Source: Arbacia lixula
Taxonomy: Eukaryota > Echinodermata > Echinoidea > Arbacioida > Arbaciidae
DNA: 64,000 bases
Direction: 5' to 3'
NCBI GenBank assembly: GCA_963669155.1
Contig: OZ022584.1
Location: 6,273,681-6,337,680, forward strand
Made by a program: the position numbers and the translations under genes. The notes under the pieces were generated by a model that searched no databases, had not been told where the DNA came from, and saw only the letters and a list, made by a program, of their open reading frames with translations. Numbering within the stretch: the first letter of the stretch is position 1; the number at the start of each line of letters is the position of its first letter. Of the stretch, positions 10,827 to 22,300 are shown piece by piece.

Positions 10827-11522
10827 ATGTCAATCATTCTGGCTGGCTGGGTGGCTGCCTACGCCTGTAACGTACGCTCGCAAAGCAAATCGAAAGAACT
10901 GGAGAAAACAGTATAGAAGAAAAAAAAGTTGAGGAGAAATTAAAACGATGTCATTTTAATTTGGTTTCGTCGGCATATGTCTGTAGTAGAGTGTCATATG
11001 TAATACATAAGGCAATTTGAACCTAATTTGTCTGTAAATTATGCCTGAAGTGTAGTAGAGTTCAATGCGTGTACGCGTACTTAGTGCTCGGACTTAGTGA
11101 GCCATTGAGCACCCTATTCATGGGCAGATTAAAATCAGACCAAAATGGCTTTCAAATACATGTTCAGTGACAATCAATCAATCAAAGGCAAGTTATTTTG
11201 GCACAGAAGATGAACCGATATTTGTTTAAATTATTAACACAGTGCACTGTAAGCAGTTATTACCAGCATGACCCCCTCCCACTGGCCCCCACAAAAGGTA
11301 AAAAAAAAAAATCAGATGTTCCACAGTATCAAATGTCCCCCCTTATCTGCCACCCCTTTCTCCTCTAATGTATCTTCTGAACGTGTTAATGTAAAACCCT
11401 AATGCTTGTAACTTGTTCTATATTTTCATTTGGTTTCATTCACGACAACACCCCACCAAAATGCACGTCTCTCATCAATCACCCCTTAACCAGCATCCCT
11501 CTGAAAATGCTTCAATTTAACA

Positions 11523-11523
<1 letters not shown>

Positions 11524-11592
<69 letters not shown>

Positions 11593-11720
11593 TCACACAC
11601 GTGCACACACGCACATACGCACAAACACACACACACATGCACACAACACACACACACACTCACACACACACACACATATACACAAACATACAAACAAACA
11701 AACACAAACAAATACACACA
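11524..11720. repeat. (AC)n microsatellite
   Basis: Pure AC to about 11590, then interrupted AC-rich sequence. ORFs across it are repeat artefacts. Confidence 0.95.
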
Positions 11721-12713
11721 CTTCAGATTCATTCTCATTCAATTAAGACATAGCAACAACCAAACCAATATGATAAAAAAAAACAATGGATGTTTTTAAA
11801 AATGGATGTTTAGCTTCAAATAAATAAGATACATGTATATGTATATTTTAAGTTGTCTAAAAAGATCATACCATTTTGACAGTGGGAAAAGATATCATAT
11901 GTAGAATAAGCTTATTGGTGCTGTTGTCCAATACATAACCAGATAATGTGACTTATATAAATGTAGAGTGTCCATCATGTACATAACCAATATTATAATG
12001 CTACAACTGTAAATAATGGAATCATCATAATGCAAAAAAGAGCATTTAATCTAGTTAATTGAACTGTAGAAGATGATAGCTTACATAGGCTCATTGTACA
12101 AGTCTAAAATCTGTAACAAATGTAATTGCAATCTTATCAAATTGGTATTTTGTCAATCTTGACCTCTGAGTTTAAGTTTGGCATGTTCGGCGGTATTCAA
12201 AAGTGGCTAAGAAATACAAATCTTCATGTGTAATAACGTACATGTATCATGTACACATACAACCAGAGTTGTTTTTGTCTTTGATTATAGCTTCGGCTGA
12301 TCATAGTCCAGAGACTCCAGACATTATCATTTTTAATCTACTAACTTACATGTACATATATTGAGAGTGAGTTAATAAAGTGTTGACTAAATCACACCTT
12401 GTAACATCAGAATTTGTGAAAATAAGGAGCACGACATTCAAGCACGAATGCAACACAGGGTTTTTGAATCAGTTGAAAAAATGGAAACACAATGTTGTTT
12501 TTCATTCTCCTAATAATAGAAGCACCTGCAAAATAAATTTTAACATACCTGCACATTGAAAAGCATTTTTGTTTTTGGTTACAGGGTATATGGAATTGTT
12601 GGGTTTTTTTTAAGTGCACTGCAAACATCTAAGTTTTCAAAGACAACGTGGTATTGTGGTTAATGTTGCCCATAATGGATTTGTGCCTTGTAGGCAAGGA
12701 TGTTGAAGTACAT
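11721..12713. other. intergenic, no gene seen
   Basis: AT-rich DNA between the AC microsatellite and the dispersed repeat. I see no supported exon on either strand. Confidence 0.5.
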
Positions 12714-12918
12714 GGATATCCAGCTGCCGTTTAATTAATGCAGATTCATTGTACTCTCCTTCTAGTCAAAAGAAAGATTTTCTCTATGATGTCCCATGGT
12801 CGAAGCCGCCGATTCTCTGGATGATTTTTGCCTGGATTTGACGTATAAACAAAATCGGATTCGCAGGAGAATTTGGAGAAATATCCTCACCCCATATGCT
12901 TGCGCAGTTGTGACATGA
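12714..12918 (-). repeat. dispersed repeat, copy 2
   Basis: Reverse-complement relative of 6920-7100 with several insertions. The block GCAGATTCATTGTACTCTCC is shared exactly. Confidence 0.7.
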
Positions 12919-13335
12919 AATACCTATGATGCATCTATAAATATTCAATCAAGGAATATTGTTACAATATGGCTAAAAGGCTCTTAACGTGATATCAAGT
13001 TGCAGTATAAAAGTCTCAATTTTCCCAATGTTCCGCATCATATTCCATTAAAAGAAAATGCATGAAACCTTGCTTTCAGATATTTTCCTTTCAGACAAGT
13101 AACATGAAAAACGTGCCCAGCCGCGCCCAAGCTAGTATATCCATCTCAAAAGGTATCAAATTTCGTATTCGCTTGTGCTCATTAACTACATAACAAGCAC
13201 TTAGTAACAAAATTAAAAGTTCAGCAGCGAAAGCTGAATGGCATATTATAAAATCCAGGTGAACTTTGATAAATGATAGAAAACGCTGTCGCGTTGCGTG
13301 TGAGTGGGACACGGAAAGCGCGCGACGATTGACCG

Positions 13336-13434
13336 AGCAAGATGGCGGCGATCACGTGACTAGCCTGACACGGAGGCGATGCTCCGCTCGGGTGCAAATT
13401 CTTTCCAGGTTCTTTCTAGTTCAGTGATGAAAAC
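13336..13434 (+). promoter_or_regulatory. inverted promoter-like module, copy B
   Basis: Plus-strand counterpart of 10705-10826. It has AGCAAGATGGCGGC, a CACGTGAC E-box-like site, then TTCTTTCCAGGTTCTTTC. The in-frame ATG of the YY1-like motif meets a stop within a few codons, so a coding role is unlikely. Confidence 0.45.
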
Positions 13435-13594
13435 AGGACCAAACATTGGAAAATAGCTGATAGAGAGGGCGCTAGAGCACTTTAAACTGTGTAATTACCG
13501 TCCATCCATGGAAACAGATATAAACATTTTGAGAGGTAAATATAAACTGCCAATATTTTACTTGAACTAACACTTTGATTGATTTACTACCCCT

Positions 13595-13599
<5 letters not shown>

Positions 13600-13651
<52 letters not shown>

Positions 13652-13683
13652 CCTCTCTCTCTCTCCCTCCCTCCCTCCCTCCC

Positions 13684-13737
<54 letters not shown>

Positions 13738-13740
13738 CCA
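13600..13740. repeat. (CT)n microsatellite
   Basis: CT-rich tract with CCCTCC interruptions. All ORFs in it are low-complexity artefacts. Confidence 0.95.
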
Positions 13741-14398
13741 TTCCTTCTCATCATTCTTGGCTTTCCAAATACCTCTTTCAGAAAGAATGAATCCACTCAC
13801 GAATGAAGTAAATCACTACTGCATACAAATAACTACTGTATTAAGACTTAATGTAATCTCTTATCATACAAGAAATTATACAGATTCATGACTGGCAAGC
13901 ATAGAACAGTATGTACATGGTAATGTGTTGTATACAGACACATATAATATAGATAGACGCTATCACAAGCTGGCTTGTAGTGGTATTGCCCAACAAAATT
14001 GGAAAATATGACAGGCAAAGAAAACATAAGTCCACTACATCAAAACAAAATTGCACATTAAATACAGTTTAGGTTTGTCTTATTCTGCCTCTCATTTTCT
14101 TGAATACCTACTATAAATGTGACATCTCGATATACATACATTCCAAGAAATAATGCAATGAACCAACAGTGTCAAATATCTTGCTCAATATCTGGAAGAA
14201 CTAGGTATTAACTATTGCAATTGCACAAGACAAAAGATTGTAAGAAGGGTAAACTCTTCCTAACAGTGCAATGAAAAAAAAAATCTGCATATCAAACAGA
14301 GAAATGTACTATTTTGAGTACTTTTTTTGTTGGCCAAAATATGTACATTCAAATAACTGTTTTTAAACATCATGTCATCAGTGTTTTATCTATTGGAG

Positions 14399-14590
14399 AA
14401 CTAGAGCAATTTGACTGCCATACAATCGGTAAATATGCCCCTGCTTTTTTGTTAGCTTCGTCAGATTGAAATTGATCATTTTCTTTGCACAGCAAAATTG
14501 TAAAAAAAAAAATAATGTTTGGTGTGGCATTTTTAGCCAAGTTTGGCAAGGTTACCTTCATGACCATCTTGGCACAATGTTTGGTTGTAA
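14399..14590. repeat. dispersed repeat family R1, copy 1
   Basis: Begins AACTAGAGCAATTTGACTGCC and continues with AAATATGCC and GTTAGCT. The same head occurs at 33489 and 40432. It ends with the GCCAAGTTTGGCAAGGTTACC type of sequence that is tandemly amplified at 33655-34345. Confidence 0.65.
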
Positions 14591-14684
14591 TAGGATTATT
14601 GAATTTGAATTTTGTGTGAAAAAAAAAATAATAATTTAGCTTCTCATCGGCACCTCTTAACTCCCCAAATTAGGAGAGGCTAAA

Positions 14685-14961
14685 TTGGTATTCCAGAACG
14701 TCCTCCTAGGTTGCTTCTAATACAAATCAGGGCAGGTTTCACCACGCCCAATAGGCACTTCCTATCCAATGGAAGGAAATGTTTTATTAATGAACAGCCA
14801 ATCACAATCAAGACATTTAATTGGGGCTTACACCTAGATTTCTTCCCAGCTCTGTGGGCTCGCAAATATGTGCAAGCACATTAATCATATTCCTATGCAT
14901 ATGATTGCTCCTCATCGTTTTGCATGTCTTATGAATAAATCCGTGAATTCTGGAATACCAA
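14685..14961. mobile_element. 277-bp MITE with 14-bp terminal inverted repeats
   Basis: Left end TTGGTATTCCAGAA and right end TTCTGGAATACCAA are exact inverted copies. There is no coding capacity, and the target duplication is unclear. It lies 26 bp before a LINE fragment. Confidence 0.7.
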
Positions 14962-14987
14962 TGTTCTTAACATGCTCATTTGCATAA

Positions 14988-15443
14988 ATTAAAGATGACA
15001 TAAAACGCCGGCTTTTTGTTGCAACAGTTGAATCTGTCCTGCTCTATGGAGCAGAGGCATGGACACTCACAGCCCAACAAGAGAAAGCACTGGATGGAGT
15101 GTACACACATATGCTTGGGATAGCTCTTAATGTGTCTTGGTGTGACTTCATACGAAATGTCAATTTATATGGTGGTCTACCAAAAGTATCTATCAAAGTG
15201 CGTAAGAGGAGAATGAAAATAGCGGGACACTGTGTGAGACACCCTGAACTATCTGCTAATCCCCTCACACTCTGGGAGCCTAAACAGAGTACTGCAAGAA
15301 GAGGGAGAAGTCGGGCCACTTACATTAGCGTACTAAAGAATGACACTGGCCTTGATAGCGTTAGTGAGCTCAGGACAGCCATGATGGATAGACAAGTCTG
15401 GAGGTGCAACTATGTTCATGGAACCCGAGATGGCATAGGCTGA
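14988..15443 (+). pseudogene. 3' fragment of a non-LTR retrotransposon (LINE)
   Basis: Open frame of about 150 codons without its own initiator, homologous to the C-terminal part of LINE endonuclease-reverse transcriptase proteins. It reads RRLFVATVESVLLYGAEAWT, then a HMLGIALNVSW segment, AGHCVRHPELS and RRGRSRATYISVL, in the order typical of that tail. An upstream in-frame TAA at 14985 and the absence of RT motifs show 5' truncation. A TAGTAGTAG stretch follows the stop. Clade not assigned. Confidence 0.85.
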
Positions 15444-16800
15444 AGCCTATGCATGCCCTCGAATTAGTAGTAGCATAAATTTCAATTACGTTAGGAGAAA
15501 ACTTCGGATGGCATTTGGGAGGAAAGTCCAGAGGGATTTCAGACTACCATTTAGGAGAAAACCTAGAGTTACCAAAAAACATTCTCTTAAGTGAGCATTT
15601 CGGAATCCCTCCTATCCGCACATATTCCACAATGCATTGGTTATAGACAGATTCCAGTATTCTAGGTGATCCTGTGCACAATGCAACTGAAACTAATAGT
15701 TCCAATATCCAGTTCAGGACTATCAATATTAGTGTAAAGATTACAGTATAATGCAAAGATATCTGTTTGTTTTGGGGTTTTTTTGCTACTTGACTGAATT
15801 TCATTTACCCGGTCTTAAGCTTGTAATTTCCTGCAGAAAACCATCAGCATATGAGCATACCAAAAATCGTTTCAACAATTGTACCTTTCATATTTTAGTT
15901 GAAGAAGCATCCATGATGAAATTTGCACTAATTACGCTAGTGCCGCGGGACGATGGAATAAATTATTTCAGGATATATTTCTTATCCCTTTCCTCAAATA
16001 CCAGATGGGACACGGCTCCTGGAACTTCACAAATTGATGTGATCAAGAATGTACTCCAGTTGCACTGACTTTTCTCAAATCAAGTGAATTAATGTTTTTT
16101 CTTGTGATAGTTTGTCCATAAGCTCAATCATTTCTACAGACGCCTCCATGGCAGATCTGTCCAGAGGCATACATACAGCAATCCTAAAACTGGGCAACTT
16201 CCATGAGTTGTTCATGTTCATTTCGTGATTGATGAAAAGCATGCTGGGATAGCATGGGACAGTTATCCCTCCAATATGTTTCTGCCTGAACCTAGCAACT
16301 TCCCCTGCTATGTGGGATTTTTTTTAATATTATTTTAATATTTTAATATTTATTCCAATATTTACACATAACATCTCATCAAATGCTAAAATAAAGATGT
16401 CCGATTGATAAATTAGAGAGAAACTGTAGCAGCATTACTATGGTCAATAATTTCAGAGAAGACTAAATGTATACTGCCCTACTCTGACAAAAGGAAGTAA
16501 GTGACAAATCGCTCAAATCTGAGTTATTGGTATTCTAAGATTGTACCCAGCATTCCCTACATATGACCAAAATCTGGACAAGAAATATGAATCTTGCTGC
16601 GAGATATTCAATCTAACATGATGTGGTGTTGCACTGATGTCAATGCAAATGACAGACACATTTTGGTCATTTACAAGAAAAGTCTCTTTTGTTAGTTGCT
16701 TCCTTTTGTCAGATTAGGGCAGTATAAATCTCACATTTCCATTCCATGGAAACCTGAATGATAGTGACACAATCACAATGGCACCAGCTGAATACTCTTT
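15444..16800. other. intergenic, one unexplained open frame
   Basis: Mostly featureless. A minus-strand open frame at about 16087-16320 has non-repetitive, protein-like composition but no family I recognise. It is discussed as a finding. Confidence 0.4.
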
Positions 16801-16989
16801 AGGCCTCACTAGTGCCATTCTCATTGGGCTTAAAAATCGCGAAGTTAGAAAAATTGCGAAGTTAGGGGACAGGGACAATAGGACCATTCGGCTTTTGGTA
16901 CGGTTGCTAGGCAACTTTAACCCTAATTTCTTGATTTTGTATAACTTCGCGATATTTTAAGCCCAATGAGAATGGCACTAGTGAGGCCT
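16801..16989. mobile_element. foldback MITE with about 45-bp arms
   Basis: Ends AGGCCTCACTAGTGCC and GGCACTAGTGAGGCCT are exact inverted copies. Complementarity continues through ATTCTCATTGGGCTTAAAA and CGCGAAGTTA on each side. No ORF. Confidence 0.85.
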
Positions 16990-17965
16990 TCCTGCAAATA
17001 AATAATTTCTGCCAGGTACACAGCACAGCTATACATATGACAAGAATTATGCATACATACTACAAACATGGCTATCAAAAGTAGAATAGGTCATATACAA
17101 TATCTAGCTCTCTTGCTATACACTATACCGTAATCCAGTCTATACATGATTTTATGTCTCTAGGATGTGCATATATAATATATCATATATAGCCCCCCAG
17201 CCACTGGTGGGGCACTCAAGCTGCATACAGGACGAATGTCAAAACCTTTGTCAATAAATCATGCCTCCTGCAACTATTAGACATGGCCCACTATCAAGCA
17301 GAGAAAAAAGTCAAGGCCATTTTTTTTTTTAATGGATATTGACTTATTTTGTTTAATCAAAGAAATGAAACAAAACATTACAAAGAATGGCACGTTTTGA
17401 GCTCAGGGATATTCCATGTACCTGTATTTAAATTTGTGATCCAATAACCTCATGCATTTTATTTTACTACATATTGGATTTTCTTTGTAAAAATAGAAGA
17501 GAAAAATGTACACATATTGACTTAGAGTGTCGTAGCATATTGGAGAGGTCACTGCGAGCCCATGATTTAACCATTCCATGAATATCAGAGCATTCCATAG
17601 TTGCTTTAACTATTTAAACTGTAATATTAAAAACTGTATCATGCTGACAAGGAATATCTTTTGTCCCAACAAAGTCAGAGAATCTTTCTTACTTTTACTT
17701 CAAAAAAATCTTACAAAGACCCGTGCTTACCGGTATCTAGAAGATGGGTAAACAATGTCTGTTCAGTCAACACGTATCGTTCAGTTTGATAGCTGAATAG
17801 AGACCAGGCATACATGTATATCTAAACATTGTGAATTAAATTACCACTGATGTTGTGAAAGATCTTGCCTCAGGAGTATTTCTTAACTCGTCAAGTTATA
17901 CACGTAAAAACCATAGAGTAGCAATTTGTCTGACATATAAAGGTTGAATCAGAAATACCTCAATA
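16990..17965. other. intergenic, no gene seen
   Basis: AT-rich DNA 3' of EXOC6. No supported feature. Confidence 0.5.
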
Positions 17966-18206
17966 CTGTATAAGCCATATATTTAACGAGTCTAATTTTT
18001 CCCGAATCGTGACTTTGCGACAATTTCGTGAGTGGTTAAATTTGCGATCATGGAGTACTAGTAAGAGGAGTATGTGTGCACATGCACGTTGTATTCATGT
18101 GGGGATCAAAGTTAATACCTCCCGTATGTTGTTAAATTTGCGAAATAGCACCCGACTTGCAAAATTTACGAAAATTAAAACCCCGCGAAATATAAGGCGT
18201 ATACAG
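17966..18206. mobile_element. TA-flanked MITE, TTCGCG-rich family, copy 1
   Basis: Ends CTGTATAAGCC and GGCGTATACAG with TA on both sides. Internally rich in ATTCGCGAAA-type words, which form long imperfect inverted arms. Same family as 37478-37695 and the more diverged 30016-30424. Confidence 0.8.
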
Positions 18207-19189
18207 TAATTTGTCATCACAGAGAGCAATACTTATAAAGCTACATATTTTGTCATGAGGGAATGTTAGAGCTAGATCCTTGAGTTTGAATACTTTCTAT
18301 TTGTTAGAGCTCAAGGGCATCAGAACATGGACTTGAAAGTACCAAACAAGTTGTTCTTGTGTCCAATCAGGGTGCCAGATTCAATGGAACATAAAGACAC
18401 TGAAATGCCTTCGCCATACACTCACTACACACACAACCACTGTGTTGTCTCACATGTAAAGTCTATGTATGACAGTACTTTTTCACAGCTGTTTGATTGA
18501 GCATTTGTCCAACAATAAGGGGAAAAAATTCGGGCCCCCGAATTGCTGAAAAGAGCCCCCAAATTGTAAAATTGTAGCCAAATTGGCCAATGTGCCCACA
18601 AAGTAGCCCCCGAAAATGTTAAATTAATATTCCCCCTGCCAACAATGCAAGCATTAATCCATGCAAACCAATAATCAACCGATGGAGGACAAAGCTTTTG
18701 AGCAGTTGATTAAATTCACCCCTCTGTAGGCTGCACAAGAAAACACATCCATCAAGTTTAATCGTGTAACAAATATGTGGTAGATTCACGGGATGACCTA
18801 AAATGGCACGCAACAAAACAGAATTAAGAGCTTGAAGGCTCAAGCGTGTCACATTGCTTGATTCTATGCGATGGGAACTTAGCAGCTCCATTACTGCGTG
18901 CCTTTCCCTGAGTTTTCAGTTGTCAGTCTATACATTCTTTGTTTGCATATATACATATAGATTAGTGCTTGCTTTGTTGGATGCAGAGTTAGACAACCTT
19001 CGCAGTTGTCCAAAATATGGTGTCTGTACATGCTGTGGAAAATGTGGCAATTTAATGAAGTGTTTTCCTTATATACGACTAACCAAAATGGTGGAAATGG
19101 AGTGACAATTCTGTGTGTATGTGGTGTATGGAGATGGTCCTTCCATGGCCCGCTTACTCTATGGCTAGGTCATGAAGGTCCAATGCTTT
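18207..19189. other. region 3' of EXOC6, includes its 3' UTR
   Basis: Sequence beyond the EXOC6 stop on the minus strand. A minus-strand ATTAAA lies near 19044-19049 and could be a polyadenylation signal, but this is weak. A CCCCC-interspersed patch is seen near 18535-18645. Confidence 0.4.
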
Positions 19190-19319
19190 TTACTTATTAC
19201 TGATAGAGGGCGCTAGAACCTTGAGTTGTTTGAGAACTGTATCCATGAGTTTCTTCCGATCTCGCTCATTCTTCTTGAATGTAGTAAACAGGTTCTTCTT
19301 CTTGTCAGTATCTCGCATT
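19190..19319 (-). CDS. EXOC6: EXOC6 exon 19 with stop
   Basis: 130 bp ending in TAA at 19190-19192. Encodes MRDTDKKKNLFTTFKKNERD and the C-terminal LKQLKVLAPSISNK. Matches the conserved Sec15 C-terminus. Acceptor ttctcag. Confidence 0.95.
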
Positions 19320-22300
19320 CTGAGAAGAGAGAAAGAAAAAAAAATCAAATTACAGTAATCATGAGTATCGTATTACAATGCAATTCATAGTGTCATACAT
19401 AACAGTGTTTCTGGTGACACAGTTTATACCTAATGTTGATATCATGAAGGTGTACCTTTCAACTTCTGAGCAGCGTATTTCTAGAGAATTCAACAGTAAA
19501 CAACAAGCAAGGAGAATAAAGTGTCAATTAAATATAGTCCTTGAGTGATTGTTTTTTTTTTTGTGGGACAGCGTGTAGATATCGAAATGCCTTGTCGTCC
19601 AAATTTGCTATCCACTAGAAATAAAGTCTCCTCAAAGAGATAACGAAACATTCCATACGACGTCTTCCCCTTAGATGGTAAGATATTACGAACCTCTGTC
19701 AAAACTGAAGGAGGGGGAAAGGATATGGGGGGGGGGGACACGTCCCCCTGTCCTCAGCACACTCACTGTACACATATTAACCCTATCAGTTTTTGTTTTT
19801 ATTTTTAAATGAGACGATCAACCTCCGATAATCCCATTTTAAATAAGCACAATTTATATCTTTCAGACTTACTTCTCGAGAATATTGATGGCAGTCTGGG
19901 CGTTGACTCGACAGTACTTGCCCGTGGACTGGCCGTAGTCGGCGAAGTAGGACGACCAGTCCCACGCGATGAACAGGTCCAGCAGCTGCCGCAGCTCCAG
20001 AAACACCATCTGGAGAGCGCCGTCACGGAAACCGGGCACTGGCTCGGAGTTTGCAAACTCTGTGCAGAAGGAGTGAAGGGGAAGAAGAGTCAACATCGTA
20101 TTTATGTTTTTATGTTAGTCACAGGAGAAGAAAACAACACTCAATACAGTCACATCATCACAAGAGCTGTTTCCTACAATGTGATTTTATTTGATGGTTA
20201 TCATTGCACTAAATGAAGATCATACAATTTGAACTCTTTATCTCATTAGTCTATCCCCATGTTAAAATACACCTTTGTATGAACTTTAGTTGATTCAATT
20301 GCATAATTCAAGTTTGAGATACATGGAGAAAGATGAAATTTTGGTCAGTTTTTGACATTTTTTAAAGTTCAAGGTACTAGGTTTGAAGCATATCTGTTGA
20401 ACAATTCTCAAGATATTGCTTAAACAGTTTTGAGAGAGATATTTTGGGCAAACTTTTTGGGTAATCAACAGATATTAAAAGATAATATTTGAACAGCATT
20501 TGTAGACGTCTCTTGGTACGCACGTTCACACTGGATGACGTCCAGACTGAACTGGTGAACAGCCCCCATGGAGATGAATCTGGTGTTGGAGTCCAGCAGG
20601 AAGGCCATGAGAGACGAAGCAAGGTGCTTGCATGTCGACATGCACGCTGTCTGAGCTACCTTACCCTGTGCATCAAAAGGGTGGAGGTGAGCGGGGGTGG
20701 GGTAGGAGAGAGAGGATAGAGAGGGGGAGGAAACAGGGAGAGGGAGAAAGGTGGAGGGGAAAAGGGAGGGAGGGTGTAAGGAGGGGTAGGGGGAAGGAGG
20801 AGGAAGGGAGAAAGGAGGAGGAAGGGAGACAGGAGGAGGAAGACAGAAGAGGACAAGCATGGGGGGGGGGGCAGAGTGAGTGGCAGAGTAGATGTAGAAA
20901 GAGACAAAGGGGAGAGAGAGTGGGACAGAGGATAGGGAGAAGGGAGAGAATAGAGGGAGGGGGAGAGAAGGAAAGTATGGGTAGGGAGACAAGAATAGAG
21001 ACAGAGAAAGTGAGTGGCAGTGAGAGGGAGGAATGTGAGGGCAAACAGGGAGAAATGAAGGAGGAAAAGATAAGAGAGCAGAGACAGATGGTGAGAGAGA
21101 AAACAGCTTTTAAATATAGTTAAAAGATTGAATAAACAGAGAGAGACACAGACAAAACATATGGCTCAAATCACTATTGGCAGAAACGGACATGGAGAGT
21201 AGCTGACAACTTCATACCACTTCATACTAGTTTGGACTGAGGGACAAACCTCCTTTTGTCAACAATGAAGACCCTTATCATCTGCGTTGTTAGGATAAAG
21301 AAGGATATTAAAGTAGACATTGACAGATTTGTCCTTTTGTTAAAGTGGATATTTGTGGAAAACTCATTTGCAGCACATTACATTTGTTGCAATTTCTGTG
21401 TAAAAAAACAACAAAGAAAAAACAAATAAAATAAAGTACTCAACAACCTTCTTTCTGAAAGATCGGCAATCACAAAAAAACTGCGCTCAGCCGCCTGACA
21501 CCACAAGAGGTATACTCGACCACAAAACCACGTAGTACTACATGTTACCATATTTTTTCACTTTTGATCCATAATAACCCAAAGGTTACAACTCAAATCA
21601 AGCTAATATCAGTGTAAGATTAAGGGATAACAACATCTTTGGATACGATTCAGACAACAAATTATACACTTATATATAATAATAATGCTATATAGCAATA
21701 ATGCTTTGAATAACCGATTAGGTTTGTGTGTCCCGATGATTAATTTGAACATCACGATACCTTTTATACGTGACACACGTCGTTCAAACAAATAGCATAA
21801 ATTAACACACTGGAGATGAAAAACTAAACTGAATATTTCTGCCATAGGCTTTTATCAAAAGAAATAACTTAACTATTATTTTGCAAATGTCATAAATAAT
21901 TGTCCAATCATCTTTAGATGAAGGGGCCATGGCCAAAAAAATAAGTGTTGACTGTCATCTCTGACATATGATGTTTGAAGGTTTGCATGGTGGTATGATC
22001 AATCAAGAGAGAGGTTTACGGTACACCATGTGTAAAGTCCTAGAAGGAGTGTGTCTCGTGTGTCTCGTGTGCTTGAGCTATTGAGCTATTAGCTCAAGCA
22101 CACGAGACACACAACAATTCCAATACGTACACCAAAATCGGGAAGATCCTGATGAAGGGCAGGTGCCCGAAAGCTTGGTCCTATAACTAGTGGTAATACA
22201 ATGTCTTGCAACGGCCCTCTTCGACCCCCCTCTCCTGATCACACATATATGACGAAGAACCGCAAAAAACGTACATCACCGAGACTGATTACAATTGTAT

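Noticed and set aside
11402..11746. His-Thr and Val-Cys repeat ORFs
   Set aside because: Products of the AC microsatellite on either strand.
13472..13806. Several ORFs with Arg-Glu or Ser-Leu repeats
   Set aside because: They are translations of the CT microsatellite.
20465..21123. Long overlapping ORFs on both strands around the purine tract
   Set aside because: Apart from exon 17 itself, they are low-complexity translations of GA/CT-rich DNA.
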